A stretch of 64,000 bases of DNA from Marthasterias glacialis (lineage: Eukaryota > Echinodermata > Asteroidea > Forcipulatida > Asteriidae): positions 2,812,174-2,876,173 of the forward strand of contig OU452223.1 of the NCBI GenBank assembly GCA_911728455.2. Reading direction: 5' to 3'. Shown here piece after piece: positions 33,808-44,814 of this stretch (positions are counted from its first letter, which is position 1; the number at the start of each line of letters is the position of its first letter). The notes under the pieces were generated by a model. The model saw only the letters and a list, made by a program, of their open reading frames with translations. It was not told the origin of the DNA and made no database searches. The translations under genes were made by a program, and so were the position numbers.

Positions 33808-35088
33808 GGAGGGTTGGGGACTGGGCAGTGGGGGCAACTCTTGCTCTAGGCAGCATCTTACTAGTGGTGTGGCCGGAGGGTTGGGGGCTTGGCAGTTGGG
33901 GGGGGGGGGAACTCTTGCTCGAGGCAGCATCTTATTAGCAGTGTGGCTGGAGGGTTGGGGCTAGGCATTGGGGGGCAACTCTTGATCTTGGCAGTATCTT
34001 ACTAGCGGTGTGGCAGGAGGGTTAGGGGCTGGGCAGTTAGGGGGGGGGCAACTCTTGCTCGAGGCAGCATCTTATTAGCAGTATGGCAGGAGGGTTCAGG
34101 GCTGGGCAGTGGGGGCAACTCTTGATCATGGCAGCAACTTGCTAGTGATGTGGCCGGAGGGTTGGGGGCTGGACAGCGGGGGGAAGGGGGGGGATGGGGC
34201 AACTCTTGCTCATGGCAGAATATTACTAGCTGTGTGGCAGGAGGGTTGGGGGATGGGCAGAGGCGGGGCAACTCTTCTTATGGCAACATCTTACTAGCAG
34301 TGAGGCAGGTGGGTTGGGGGGGGGGGCAACTCTTGCTCATGGCAGCATCTTACTAGCAGTGTGGCTGGAGGGTTGGGGGCCTGGCAGGGGGGGGGTAACT
34401 CTTGCTCATGGTAGCATCTTACTAGCGGTGTGGCCCAAGGGTTTGGGGCTGTGAGGTGAGGGAACAACTCGTGCTCATGGCAGCATCTCAGTAGAGGTGT
34501 GGCCGGAGGGTTGGGGACTGAGCAGTGGGGGAACAACTCTTGCTCATAGCAGCATCTCAGTAGCGGTGTGGCAGGAGGGATTGGGGCTGGGCAGAGGGGG
34601 GTCAGCTCTTCTTATGGCAGCATCTTACTAGCGGTGTGGCAGGAGTGTTTGGGGCTGGGCAGTTGGGGAGGGGGGCAACTCTTGCTCATGGCAGCATCTT
34701 ACTAGCAGTGTGGCCAGAGGGCTGGGAGCTGGGCAGGGGGGGGGGCAACTCTTGCTCATGGCAGCATTTTACTAGCAGACTGGCTCGAGGGTTGGGGGCT
34801 AGGCATTTGGGGAACAACTCTTGCTCATGGCAGCATCTTACTAGCGGTTTTGACAGAGGGTTGGGGGCTGGGCAGTTGGGGGCACCTCTTGCTCATGGCA
34901 GCATCTTAGTAGCGGTTTGGCTTGAGGGTTGGGGACTGGGCAGTGGGGGAACAACTTTTGCTCATGGCAGCAACTTACTAGCGGTGTGGTCGGAGGGTTG
35001 GGGGCTGGGCAGTGGAGGAAGAACTCTTGCTCATGGCAGCATCTTGCTAGCGGTGAGGCCAGAGGGTTCGGGGCTGGCGATGGGGGCA
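33808..35088. repeat. minisatellite M, array 2 (~18 units)
   Basis: Same ~68 bp G-rich unit as array 1 but more varied, with longer G-runs (for example 33,900-33,909, 34,179-34,192 and 34,318-34,326). Confidence 0.92.
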
Positions 35089-37180
35089 CTTGCCCCTACA
35101 AATTTACAGTCTCTGCCAGGTGCTTCCCCCCATGAAAAAAAAATGAGATACATGTAATTCTGTAACAAAAATCTGTACTTGAGCCCCGCTTCCCTGTGTT
35201 CTCCAGTGAAAATACTTTGGCTGCGCCGCAACAAATTACATCATGTCAAATCATCCAAATTAATGCTGAGAATAAAATAATTGTTGCCAAAGTGGCTCCC
35301 AATAAACTGCTGGAACGATTATCAGCCTTTGTTTAAATGTTGTTGGTGCCCTGTACACCACCCATTGGATCACCTTCTTCTCTCCCTGTAAGCAGAGTCC
35401 ATACATCTTACCTTTGTAATGACCAACACAAAAGGAACTCTCGCAGGAATCAGCGAGCAACCCTGTGTTTAACAAACACTGTGAACTCCATCATCAAGAA
35501 ATGTGAACTTGCTGTCTTCTGACTATCTGCTGGTTAACAAGCTGCCTTTGCACTCTCTGTAATGGACAAAAACAAAATCCTGAACAGCAGAGAAGCGCAA
35601 TAGAGGGCGCCAGACAGGCAGAAACAATAAAATATCTACTGATTTTTGCAAAGCCAACAATTTGTAAAGAGCTTTTAAAAGAGTAGCAAAACATCGCCAT
35701 ATAATTTGAACATTACTGACAAAACCTTAAAAAAAGTCAAACAACAACTAAGATTATAAAATTAAATCCATTGCTTTTACAATGATCTCTGGATTAAAGC
35801 AAATGCTTGTATATTTCAATACCCGTTTGCACTGAAGGCAACATTGGATAGTGTTATTTGGAACTTGGCCATCTACTTGTTGATGAGTAGATTTCTTTAG
35901 ACTAACATGGCTGCAGATACAACCAAAACAAGGGTTTTGTGTTATTTGGAATTTATAACGGATGTGACAGGTTATAATTATTGGTTAAAGAGGTACGGTA
36001 ATACATCATTGGTTTTAAAACAGATGCAGTTATTCTCATCCTCTGCTTTACAGTTGAAGTGAACGTTGATGAAGTCTGAAGATCTAGAAAATTTCCCGCA
36101 TTTTGAATTTTTACCACCCTCTAAAATTTGGTTTGATAAATGTGTTTAAGAATCATCTCATCAAGGAACTTGTTTTAATTGGAAAAAATGGACCAGTGCT
36201 TTGGTCACTTTCAATATTTTATTCTTGCAAGGAAATGACTTTGACAATCTTTCAGACAGAATTACTTCTTTGGAGCATGTTTGGAGGACTCGATTGAAAC
36301 GGAATGATTTTTCCAATCAGTGAGATTCAGAATATAACCGGTACATTTCAAGAGTTATGAATTACATGCATTGTCTGTAACTTACATGCAATTTGGTAGA
36401 GGAAATGTAAACTGAACAGTTTCTATTTATGGGACTAACAGTATCACACTGCATACCTTGATTAAATGTAACATTCTGGCTGTGGCCAAAGGTCAGCGCA
36501 CATCTGCAAAATAAGAAGAAACAGATGGGGAAAGGGAAGAAATGAATGTGTTCGGCAGGTTTGAAACTTCAAAGATGAGTAAGATCTAATCCATTAGGAT
36601 TGCCATTAGTTTACCTTACTTGGTTATGTTGGATGGTTTTACTCTTTGTAGTTTTCTCTTTGCAGAGTTGACTTTTTCTCCAGCATACCAGGCTTTATCC
36701 TGAATACCGCCCTCTATGTCAGACTGGCCTGCAATAACCTAATCTGCATCATGTCGGGACTTGCCTAGCTTCTTTGCATTTATCTGAAAAAAGATGAGAT
36801 TAAACAAGATGGCAGAAAGTTTTTTTTCATAAAGTCGTTCACATTGGATGGTCATATTAATGCAAGAAACAGAGGATTGTTGGCTTAACCCTTAAAGAGC
36901 CAAGGGAGGGGGGAAATCCGCTCCCCCCCTCCTGTTGTTTGTTTTAAATAGCGTCTCATCTTTTTTTCCTGCACGCTGAGCCTTTATGACTTTTTGGGCC
37001 AATGTCTTAGGCACATTTTGACACCAAATTTATGAAAATTGGAGGTTCAGTTCTCTCACAGTGAGAGATTTTCTGAAGTCTGTTCTAGTTTGATGCAAAC
37101 TTTTCCTTTATTGCTCTATTACCCTACCAAATATCATCAAAATCCAACATTGCATGGCTGAGATCTGAGGGGTAGGAGGG
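35089..37180. repeat. duplication B, block Q copy 2
   Basis: Colinear with 40,373-42,740 along almost its whole length. It ends near 37,180 after the cttaaagagcc segment and the ccaacattgcatggctgag segment. Confidence 0.85.
36457..36783 (-). pseudogene. two exon-like segments with matching phase (block Q copy 2)
   Basis: Minus strand. Exon A (36,620-36,783, 164 bp) follows a pyrimidine-rich tract ending cag and is followed by gtaagg. Exon B (36,457-36,503, 47 bp) follows ttttgcag and is followed by gtatgc. The intron between is 116 bp. Exon A read from its first base gives INAKKLGKSRHDAD, a TAG stop, then VIAGQSDIEGGIQDKAWY and AGEKVNSAKRKLQR. Its last two bases join exon B in phase to give KCALTFGHSQNVTFNQ with no stop. 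Copy 3 has identical exon lengths and splice signals but a different stop. I do not recognise the protein. It looks like part of a former gene, or of a gene-bearing element, broken independently in each copy. No neighbouring exon was found. Confidence 0.45.
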
Positions 37181-37703
37181 TTAATGCAAAGTCAACAAAC
37201 CACCTAACACAATAAATTCTCAAGGCAAATCTTTACATTAGAATTCCAAATTTATAAAAGTTGAAATACAATGATTCAAAAATTCTTTAAGCCCTCCATA
37301 ACTGTATTAACAAAAATTACCGTGCCTATGCAACTGTATTAACAAAAATTACCGTGCCTATGCAAGATATTATTTTTTTTAAACCTCTGCAATATTTTTT
37401 TTTTTTAGAATATCGCTGTCTTCTTTTTACTTCTGTTACCTCAAAATAGTCCAACTGTTCAGTTTGAATGAATGACATGAGTATTACCTTGTAAGTTAAG
37501 TCTGAGTGTGTTAGCAACATGGCACATATAGGCACCAGGCTCCATCGGTTATGAAATGTCAGCTCATTGACCAATGGGGAAACCTCTCTGACATGGATCT
37601 ATCAGAGGAAACTGGAAAGATAAGAAACCATGGTTACATCAAACACAGTTGAAAGGGATGACACATCAGTGGTGTTTGGAAAAGGAAAATCATTCAAATC
37701 TTC
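37181..37703. other. junction between duplicated segments
   Basis: Contains a short direct duplication of ctgtattaacaaaaattaccgt (37,300-37,360) and T-runs (37,370-37,405). Nothing gene-like was recognised. Confidence 0.55.
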
Positions 37704-37917
37704 TAACATGACATATTGCGTCATTAGTTTCAACGAAATAGGTGAGATTGGGGATATTTTTTCATATCCTCAAATAGAAAGAACATGTTTTCATGCCTTG
37801 AGTATGGGCACTCATCAGTTGCAAATTGTTAATTCTGACCAAGAATCTGTATGTCTCATGTCTTGTGTGTAGACACTGGAGGGTTGGTTGTGTTTGTTTC
37901 GGTTTGAGGTTGTATAT

Positions 37918-38190
37918 CGGTGGCTCAGAACTACAAGGTCATTAACTTCCGTAATCGACAAAAGGTCATTAACATTTCAAAACTAAAAAACAGTAAATAA
38001 GATTAAAAAATTATAAACTAATGGTTTGTCTATTCAAAAAGTAGTTTAGAATAACAGGTTAAACTACTTTTTGGATAGACAAACATTAGTTTTTGATTTT
38101 TAAATCTTGTTTACTGGTATTTTAGTTTGGAAATGTTAATGACCTTTTGTCGATTACGGATGTCATTGACCTTATTGTTCTGAGCCGACG
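37918..38190. mobile_element. ~273 bp palindromic (fold-back) MITE
   Basis: Nearly the whole element is an inverted repeat. The left arm has ggctcagaac, caaggtcattaac, gtaatcgacaaaaggtcatt and tttgtctattcaaaaagtag. The right arm returns them in reverse complement around a ~13-base loop near 38,050. The empty site is kept in block P copy 1 near 28,998-29,010 (gttgtatatggttgtcc). Flanking atat and attt may be a mutated 4-bp duplication. Confidence 0.88.
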
Positions 38191-38329
38191 ATTTGGTTGT
38201 CCTTTTGGGGACAGTTATTTTGAGTGATACGCGCCTTGTTTCTTGTCCACTTGTTTCTTCATTAAGGAGCTTCTCCGTGGTCTTCAAAACCAGAGTCATC
38301 GGGAACGGGGGAGAGCTGTTGAGTAGATA

Positions 38330-38690
38330 AGTCGGTTAGATTCCAAATAAATTTTGTTCTAACTAGTTTTTTCCATATACTTCGGTCTTTTTTTGAAAAC
38401 AATGAAGGGAGGGTACAGGAAAATTTCCCAGGGTGTGTTGTTGCTTTTGATCAATGACCAGTGTTTTTTGACTGCATGATTTAAGTCATAATGGCTCATA
38501 TACAGGGTTCGGTGGTGTTGTGCAAACAAATGCAGTCTTGATTTCTTGTTTTTTGTTTATCTGCCATTTGTGAATCAGGTTAGATCTTTCAAGGAAAGAT
38601 ACTTGGCTTGTGGTGTTCATTCCCAATGGATCATAGCCTCTTGCTGTTATTCTCTCAGAAAAGTTGTTACTTTGACCAAAAAATCATCTT
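38330..38690 (-). pseudogene. second copy of Penelope-like RT debris
   Basis: This is the duplicate of 29,160-29,520. It keeps ERITARGYDPLGMN, SQVSFLERSNLIHKWQ and FVCTTPPNPVYEPL on the minus strand, with further indels and stops. It was copied as part of block P and not by retrotransposition. Confidence 0.4.
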
Positions 38691-39079
38691 CATTGTCTTG
38701 GTTTGAACGGTTGCGTTCCGGCAGGTTTATTATGCATCAGGAAAGTAAATCTCATTCTTCATTGAAAGATATTGAAATCGCTCGGAAGTTGGGTTGTTTG
38801 GGTTTGGCTGCAGTTGGATCAAAATTGTAACTTTTTCCTAAAGCCACTTTCTCAACTAGGGGAAGGGTGATGTATAAGATAACCTTCTCACAAAATCTTG
38901 TCCTCATTATAGGGGAGTTGTGAAAACAGAAAATAACAAAACAAATGACAGAAAATCTTGACAAAAACAGAGATTGTTTTGACTGAGATCCGAAACCCCC
39001 AACAGCTTGATGTCGTTCCCTTATAAGAGATTAAAGTTTCACAACTCTATGGAGAAATTTAAAGGTACTGAAAAGACAA

Positions 39080-39155
39080 GGACTATGAAGTGAGATTCAA
39101 ACCCAGGACCACTGAGGTCAGGCAGGAAGAGAAACCACTAAGTCAACCTGATTAT
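39080..39155 (-). ncRNA. duplicate of tRNA-derived SINE-like segment
   Basis: The B-box-like sequence is kept (39,092-39,103), while the A-box position reads TGACTTAGTGG (39,135-39,145) with one change from consensus. It arose by the block P duplication. Confidence 0.45.
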
Positions 39156-40034
39156 AAGACAGTGGTTACAACAAACAACACAGTATTGATAACACTTACC
39201 TTATTGGTAGCTTGTCTTACTTGACTTGACCTCCGATTTTTCTCTTGCAGCAAAGGTTAGGGTCTTCTTTACTTTCTGTCAATTCAAAAAGTATGTATAC
39301 ACTTGTTATGATCATTTTATGGAAATAGTAAGCTTTCAAAAGAAAACTTATATGATTATTTATTTCAACATATATTTTTAGTAATGTATGATGCCCTATA
39401 TTTTTCAGGATCAAAGTTAAGAATTGGATTCACTTGAGTTGTTCAGTGACAGAATGAAGAGATAACACCCTCAATTATTTGCCTGAGCATTAGCTACTTG
39501 TCATTAGGATATATTATTATTACTGATCCAGTTTATTTTAATTCAGATATCCTGATACAAGTACAAGAACAACATCATTGTTCAGCATGCTAAACCAACA
39601 GCCAACATTTAACATGATCTTTATACATAAACAATGCAGTTATTTCCTGTGTGCAGAATGTTGTCTTCAGCATTTTTCCCAACAGAAAATAGTGCTTCAG
39701 AATACTGATTTGTGCTCAATGGAAGTGATCAAATCCAGAAGCATCAGAGTGGATTGCCCCCCGAATCTCCAAGAATTTTGTTACACCTGGGCCACCCCTC
39801 CCCCAATGAACTGTTTTGATCCACATGCCCTACAAGTGAAATCTTGTATAAATCATAGATGTTTAGTAACCATAATGACATGATTGATGAGAAATTGACA
39901 TCTATGAATTGGGTTATTGCTGAATTTGTACCACAATCAATAGCAAGGAACAATGTTTGCACCAACAAGTTGTAAATCATTCTCAAGAGCTCTATGGGAA
40001 GATGCTGTTATCTTTTCATAGAAAAAAACTCTTG

Positions 40035-40372
40035 CTCATGACAGCATCTTACTAGCGGTGTGGCCGGTGGGTTTGGGGCTGGGCAGTTGGGGAACAACTC
40101 TTTCTCACGGCAGCATATTACTAGCGGAGCGGCCGGAGGGTTGGGGGCTGGGCAGTGGGGGAACAACTCTTGCTCATGGCAGCATCTTACTAGCGGCATG
40201 GGCAGAGGGTTTGGGGCTGGGCAGTAGGGGAACAACTTTTGCTCATAGCAGCATCTTACAAGCGGTGTGGCCAGAAAGATGGGGGCTGGGCAGTGGGGGA
40301 GCAACTCTTGCTCATGGCAGCATCTTACTAGCGGTGTGGCCGGAGGATTGGGGGCTGGGTAGTAGGGGGCAC
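40035..40372. repeat. minisatellite M, array 3 (~5 units)
   Basis: Five units of the same ~68 bp repeat sit between blocks P and Q, in the position held by ~22 units in the first duplicate. Copy number therefore differs strongly between paralogous positions. Confidence 0.92.
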
Positions 40373-42740
40373 AGCCCCAACAATTTTCTAGCCTCCGCCA
40401 TGTGCCTTCCTAAAAAAAAAATATGTAGATACATGTAGTTAAGTAACAAAAACTGTACCTGGGCCCCACTTCCCTGGGTTCCCCAGTGAACATATCTTGG
40501 CTGCGCCGCGGCAACTTACATCATGTTAAATTATCAAAATTAATGCTGAGAATAAAATAATTGTTGCAAAAGTTTTTCCCAATAAACTGCTAGAACATTT
40601 ATCAGCCTTTGTTTAAATGTTGATGGTGCCCTGTACACAACCCCTTGGATCACCTTCTTCTCTTCCTGTAGGTAGAGTCCATACATCTTACCTTTGTAAT
40701 GACCAACACAAAAGGAACTCTCACCTTATAAAGTATTGTCTCTACCAAGAATCACCGAGCAACCCTGTGTTTAACAAACATTGTGAACTCCATCATAAAG
40801 AAGTGTGAACTTGCTGTCTGCTGACTATCTGCTGGTTAACAAGCTGCCTTTGCACTCTCTGTAATGGACAAAAACAAAATCCTGAACAGCAGAGAAGCAC
40901 AATAGAGGGCGCTAGACAGGCAGAAACAACAAAATATCTACTGATCTTTGCAAAGCCAACAATTTGTAAAGAGCTTTTAAAAGAGTAGCTAAATATCGCC
41001 ATATGATTAGAACATTACTGACAAAAACATAAAAAAGTCACACAACACAAAGATTATAAATTAAAATCCATTGCCTTCTACAATGATCTCTGGATTAAAA
41101 CAAGTGCTTGTTAATATATTAACCCGCTTGCACTGAAGGCAACATTGGATGATGTTATTTGGAACTTGGCCATCTACTTGTTGATGAGTAGATTTCTTAA
41201 GACTAACAAGGCTGCAGATACAACCAAAACAAGGGTTTTGTGTTATTTGGAATTTATAAGGGATGTGACAGGATAACATTATTGGTTGAAGAGGTAATAC
41301 ATTATCGGTTTTATAACAGATGCATTTATTCTCATCATCTACAATTTAAGTGAACGTTGATGAAGTCTGTTGCCATAGAAATAGAGATGTTGTGCTTAGC
41401 AGGCTTAATTTAGTTAGTGCAATCAAAACAGTGATTTGAAGGGACTTCAAATGCCAAAGGGTTGTTTCCTCTTGAGAATTGGTTCTGGTGTGACCTTTAT
41501 TAGAAGCTTTTCAGAATGAAATCAATGTAGCAAATGTCCTGCATTTTAAGTTTTTACCAGCATCTAAACTTTGGTTTGATAAATGTGTTTAAGATGAATC
41601 ATCTCATCAAGTAACTTGCTGTAATTGACAAAAGCACCAGAGCTTTGGTCACTTTAAATATTTTATTCTTGCAAGGAAATGACTTTGACAATCTTTCAGA
41701 CAGAAATACTACTTTGGAGCATGTCTGGAGGGCTCGATTGAAAAGGAATGTTTTTTCCACACAGTGAGATTCAGAATATAACCAGTACATTTCAGGAGTT
41801 ATCAAATTACATGCAATGTATGTATTATACATGCAATTTGGTAGAGGAAATGTAAACTGAACAGTTTCTATTTATGGGACTAACAGTATCACGCTGCATA
41901 CCTTGATTAATTGTAACATTCTGGCTATGGCCAAAGGTCAGCGCACATCTGCAATATAAGAAGAAACAGATGGGGAAAGGGAAGAAATGAATGTGTTAGG
42001 CAGATGTGAAACTTCAAAGATGAGTAAGATCTAATCCATTAGGATTGCCATTAGTTTACCTTACTTGGTTATGTTGGAAGATTTTACTCTTTGTAGTTTT
42101 CTCTTTGCAGAGTTTTAGTTTTTGCTAGCATACCAGGCCTTATCCTGAATACCGCCCTCTATGTCAGACTGGCCTGCAATAACCTGATCTGCATCATGTG
42201 GGGATTTGCCTAGCTTCTTTGCATTTATCTGAAAAAAGATGAGATTAAACAAGATGGCAGAAAGTTTTTTTTCATAAAGTAGTTCACATTGGATGGTCAT
42301 ATTAATGCAAGAAACAGCAGATTGTGGGCTTAACCCTCAAAGAGCCGGGGGTGGGGGTGGAAAGAATCCCCCCTTTTTTTTCTTTTTAATAGCGTCTCAT
42401 CGTTTTTTCCCTGTGCGCTGAGCCTTTAAAACTTTTTTGGCCATAGCTTAGGCACAATTTGACACCAAATTTATGAAAATTGGAGGTGCAGTTTTCTCAG
42501 TGAGAGATTTTCGGAAATATGTTCTAATTTGATGCAAATGTTTCCATTGACTTACTACACAAAAGCATGAACGTAGTGTTTATTTTCAGGAAGTCTTTTG
42601 CCAATTAATGAGCTATAATTATGTAATACATTAATTAATTCAAAAAATTTCTAACAGATATTTATAATGTATTGCTCTATTACCCTACCAAATATATTCA
42701 AAATCCAACATTGCATGGCTGAGATCTGGGGGGGGGGGGG
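40373..42740. repeat. duplication B, block Q copy 3
   Basis: Colinear with 35,089-37,180. It ends in a G-run (42,729-42,740), after which similarity stops. Confidence 0.85.
41902..42228 (-). pseudogene. two exon-like segments (block Q copy 3)
   Basis: Minus strand. Exon A is 42,065-42,228 (164 bp) and exon B is 41,902-41,948 (47 bp), the same lengths as in copy 2, with the same acceptor cag and donors gtaagg and gtatgc. Exon A reads KLGKSPHDADQVIAGQSD and GGIQDKAWYASKN, then a TAA stop. The TAG of copy 2 is absent here (CAG, Gln). Exon B again reads CALTFGHSQNVTINQ in the phase left by exon A. Each copy is thus open where the other is broken. Confidence 0.45.
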
Positions 42741-43067
42741 CGGAATCCCATTCAAATCCTCCAGTTTCCACTAAAAACACCATACAACCAATAAATCCTG
42801 TACCACTGCAGGTGCATAAAACTAACACACCACAGATTGTTTTCTTGAATGGATGGGTAGTTTGTCATTGTGCTGTTAATAGACAGTTCTAACAAACTTT
42901 TTTGTCTTTTTATGCCACAAACAAAGATCCTTGTCATTTATTTGGCTGAACTACATAACAGGTTATCCATTATTTTGCCATGTATTTATAACCGTAATGT
43001 TCCCAACTTTAATACTGGAGAGCATCCAATAGCATTTAAATTTTGGACTCTTTTGGTCATTTTTGGT
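42741..43067. other. no recognised feature
   Basis: AT-rich flank of the LINE fragment. A 66-codon open frame (42,870-43,070) shows no domain and is probably chance. Confidence 0.5.
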
Positions 43068-43325
43068 TGACTGATCTTATTCTCATGCTGCACCTCGTCT
43101 TTGGAATAAATTGCCATCACATGTCGAATCATCGATCTCTTTGAACAAGTTTAAAAAAACATATAAACTCATCTTTTTAATGAAGTGTTGGCATAATGTT
43201 GTTTACTGAGTATTTTGCTTTATCGTTGTATTTTGTATGTATTTAGTTTTGTAAAGGCGCCATGAGCACTTTTGTGGATTTTTGCACTTAATAAATTGTC
43301 ATTATTATTATTATCATTATTATTT
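43068..43325 (+). mobile_element. 3' end of a non-LTR retrotransposon (LINE)
   Basis: From about 43,078 to TGA at 43,207-43,209 the plus strand reads HAAPRLWNKLPSHV, then SLNKFKKTYKLIFL. This is the typical C-terminal tail of LINE reverse transcriptases (aaPrlWNxLPxxl...FKkxLkxxL). A short 3' region follows with aaggcgccatgagcac, as in CR1/L2-like 3' ends. It closes with an (ATT)n tail (43,300-43,322). The fragment is strongly 5'-truncated, as usual for target-primed insertions. Confidence 0.72.
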
Positions 43326-44215
43326 AAACAGAATCTTTGAGTGCATGTACCTGTCAGCGTTCAAAGACCAGTGCTACTGCCAGTGGGAAAGCATTTGAAA
43401 ATTCTTCTCATTCTGCAAAACAATCAGGCTTTTTTGTTCTATTATTTAAAACTTGAACAAATAAGTTGTTGAAATAAGCAATGATCTATGTGTGAGTTAT
43501 ATAGAACCAATATTGGATGCATTTTATGCATGTAATGTAGCAGCACACAATCAATTGATGAAATCTTTGCCTTAAAGGTTTGGTGAGTTACTTAATATTG
43601 ATGATTTTATTCTACACCTTACAGTTAATGTACAATAATTCTGTTGTGAAAAAGCATTTTGTGCCTTCCTGTATAATTTTACATGATTGATTTTCTTTAA
43701 AAATAATAGTCTTTAGGAACGGCCACAAAAATAGGTCACTTGCTGACATGGCTGGATTCCTTCTGTGACGTCACATGCATTTAAAAATAAACTGGAAGGT
43801 ACAAAAAAAAAATTAAAATTCAAACTGATCTATGTATGATAATTATTAGGTGTAAATTAAAAACATCCATACTCAGTAATTCACAAAACTTTTAACAAAT
43901 GAAACAGTCCAGATTTCACCTTGTGATAACATTCTGCTACATTTTAGTTGCATGCATCCAGTATTTGTATATTATACTTCATAAAAACCTCCAATACCCT
44001 GTAAATCAACAAAGCCTGGGGGACTACAGGACACCCAGAACTTGTTACAATTCACTTTTCACTGTAACCAAAAACCAAAGATTCTTCTGCCAACAATTCA
44101 ATTTGAATGAGAATGCACAAGTCTTCTTGTTGATAACAATTTTGGCTGAATGAACTTGGATCTTGTCTTACATTACAGTTTGCTTACAGATTATTGTTAA
44201 GTAATACTCTCAACA
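43326..44215. other. no recognised feature
   Basis: AT-rich sequence. A tgacgtca site lies at 43,769-43,776. The 84-codon frame at 43,899-44,153 has no recognisable domain. Confidence 0.5.
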
Positions 44216-44347
44216 GGGCCCAATTTCATGACACCTCTTACCATGGAGTTCTGCACTCACACACTGCTGCAACCCATAGTAATATGCACGTTACAGTGTG
44301 CCGTAAGCGCAGAACTCTCCAGTAACCAGCGCCATGAAATTTGACCT
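44216..44347. mobile_element. ~130 bp imperfect inverted-repeat element
   Basis: The left end gggcccaatttcatg is matched in inverted form by catgaaatttgacct at the right. Inner parts (gttctgc and gcagaac) also pair. From memory, similar 'aatttcatg...cttacc' palindromic repeats are common in echinoderm genomes. Confidence 0.65.
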
Positions 44348-44814
44348 AGCACTTTTATGATACTGTTGATTTGTCTAAACTCCTATTTACTTGATTCTAA
44401 GACACACCACATGATTCCTCTCATCTCATACATAGGCCTGTGAGTTTACATTTATTTTTGTAACCATGTAACCATTTCCGAAACAGTTGGTTACCAGTGT
44501 AACCGACTGTTGAAGAAACAACATTTAGAGTTAAAAACAACGTATACATGACGATGGCACGTGCAGTCAAAATATTGCAACTTCATCAAAGCACTTTGAC
44601 TTCGAGCAAACACCCCGCGAAAAATCAAAAAGCAAAAACAAGAAGAAACAGATCTTACATTTTACTGTTAAATACTCTTTCCATTCCTCCAGGGTATCGT
44701 AAATGCAAAAGTTTTAGCTAAATAAAGCCTATCTATTGCGTAGTTTTTCGTAAACATGCTGCAATTGCCGGGGAACTAGCTCCACAGACCATACTTTCAA
44801 TTGTTTCCGCGTGG
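44348..44814. other. no recognised feature
   Basis: Contains a small inverted pair (aaccatgtaacc and ggttaccagtg, 44,461-44,505). No gene or mobile element recognised. Confidence 0.5.

Larger units (their letters stand above)
37704..40030. repeat. segmental duplication B, block P copy 2
   Basis: Colinear with 28,795-30,970, with an inserted palindromic MITE and without the two minisatellite units seen in copy 1. Confidence 0.85.
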
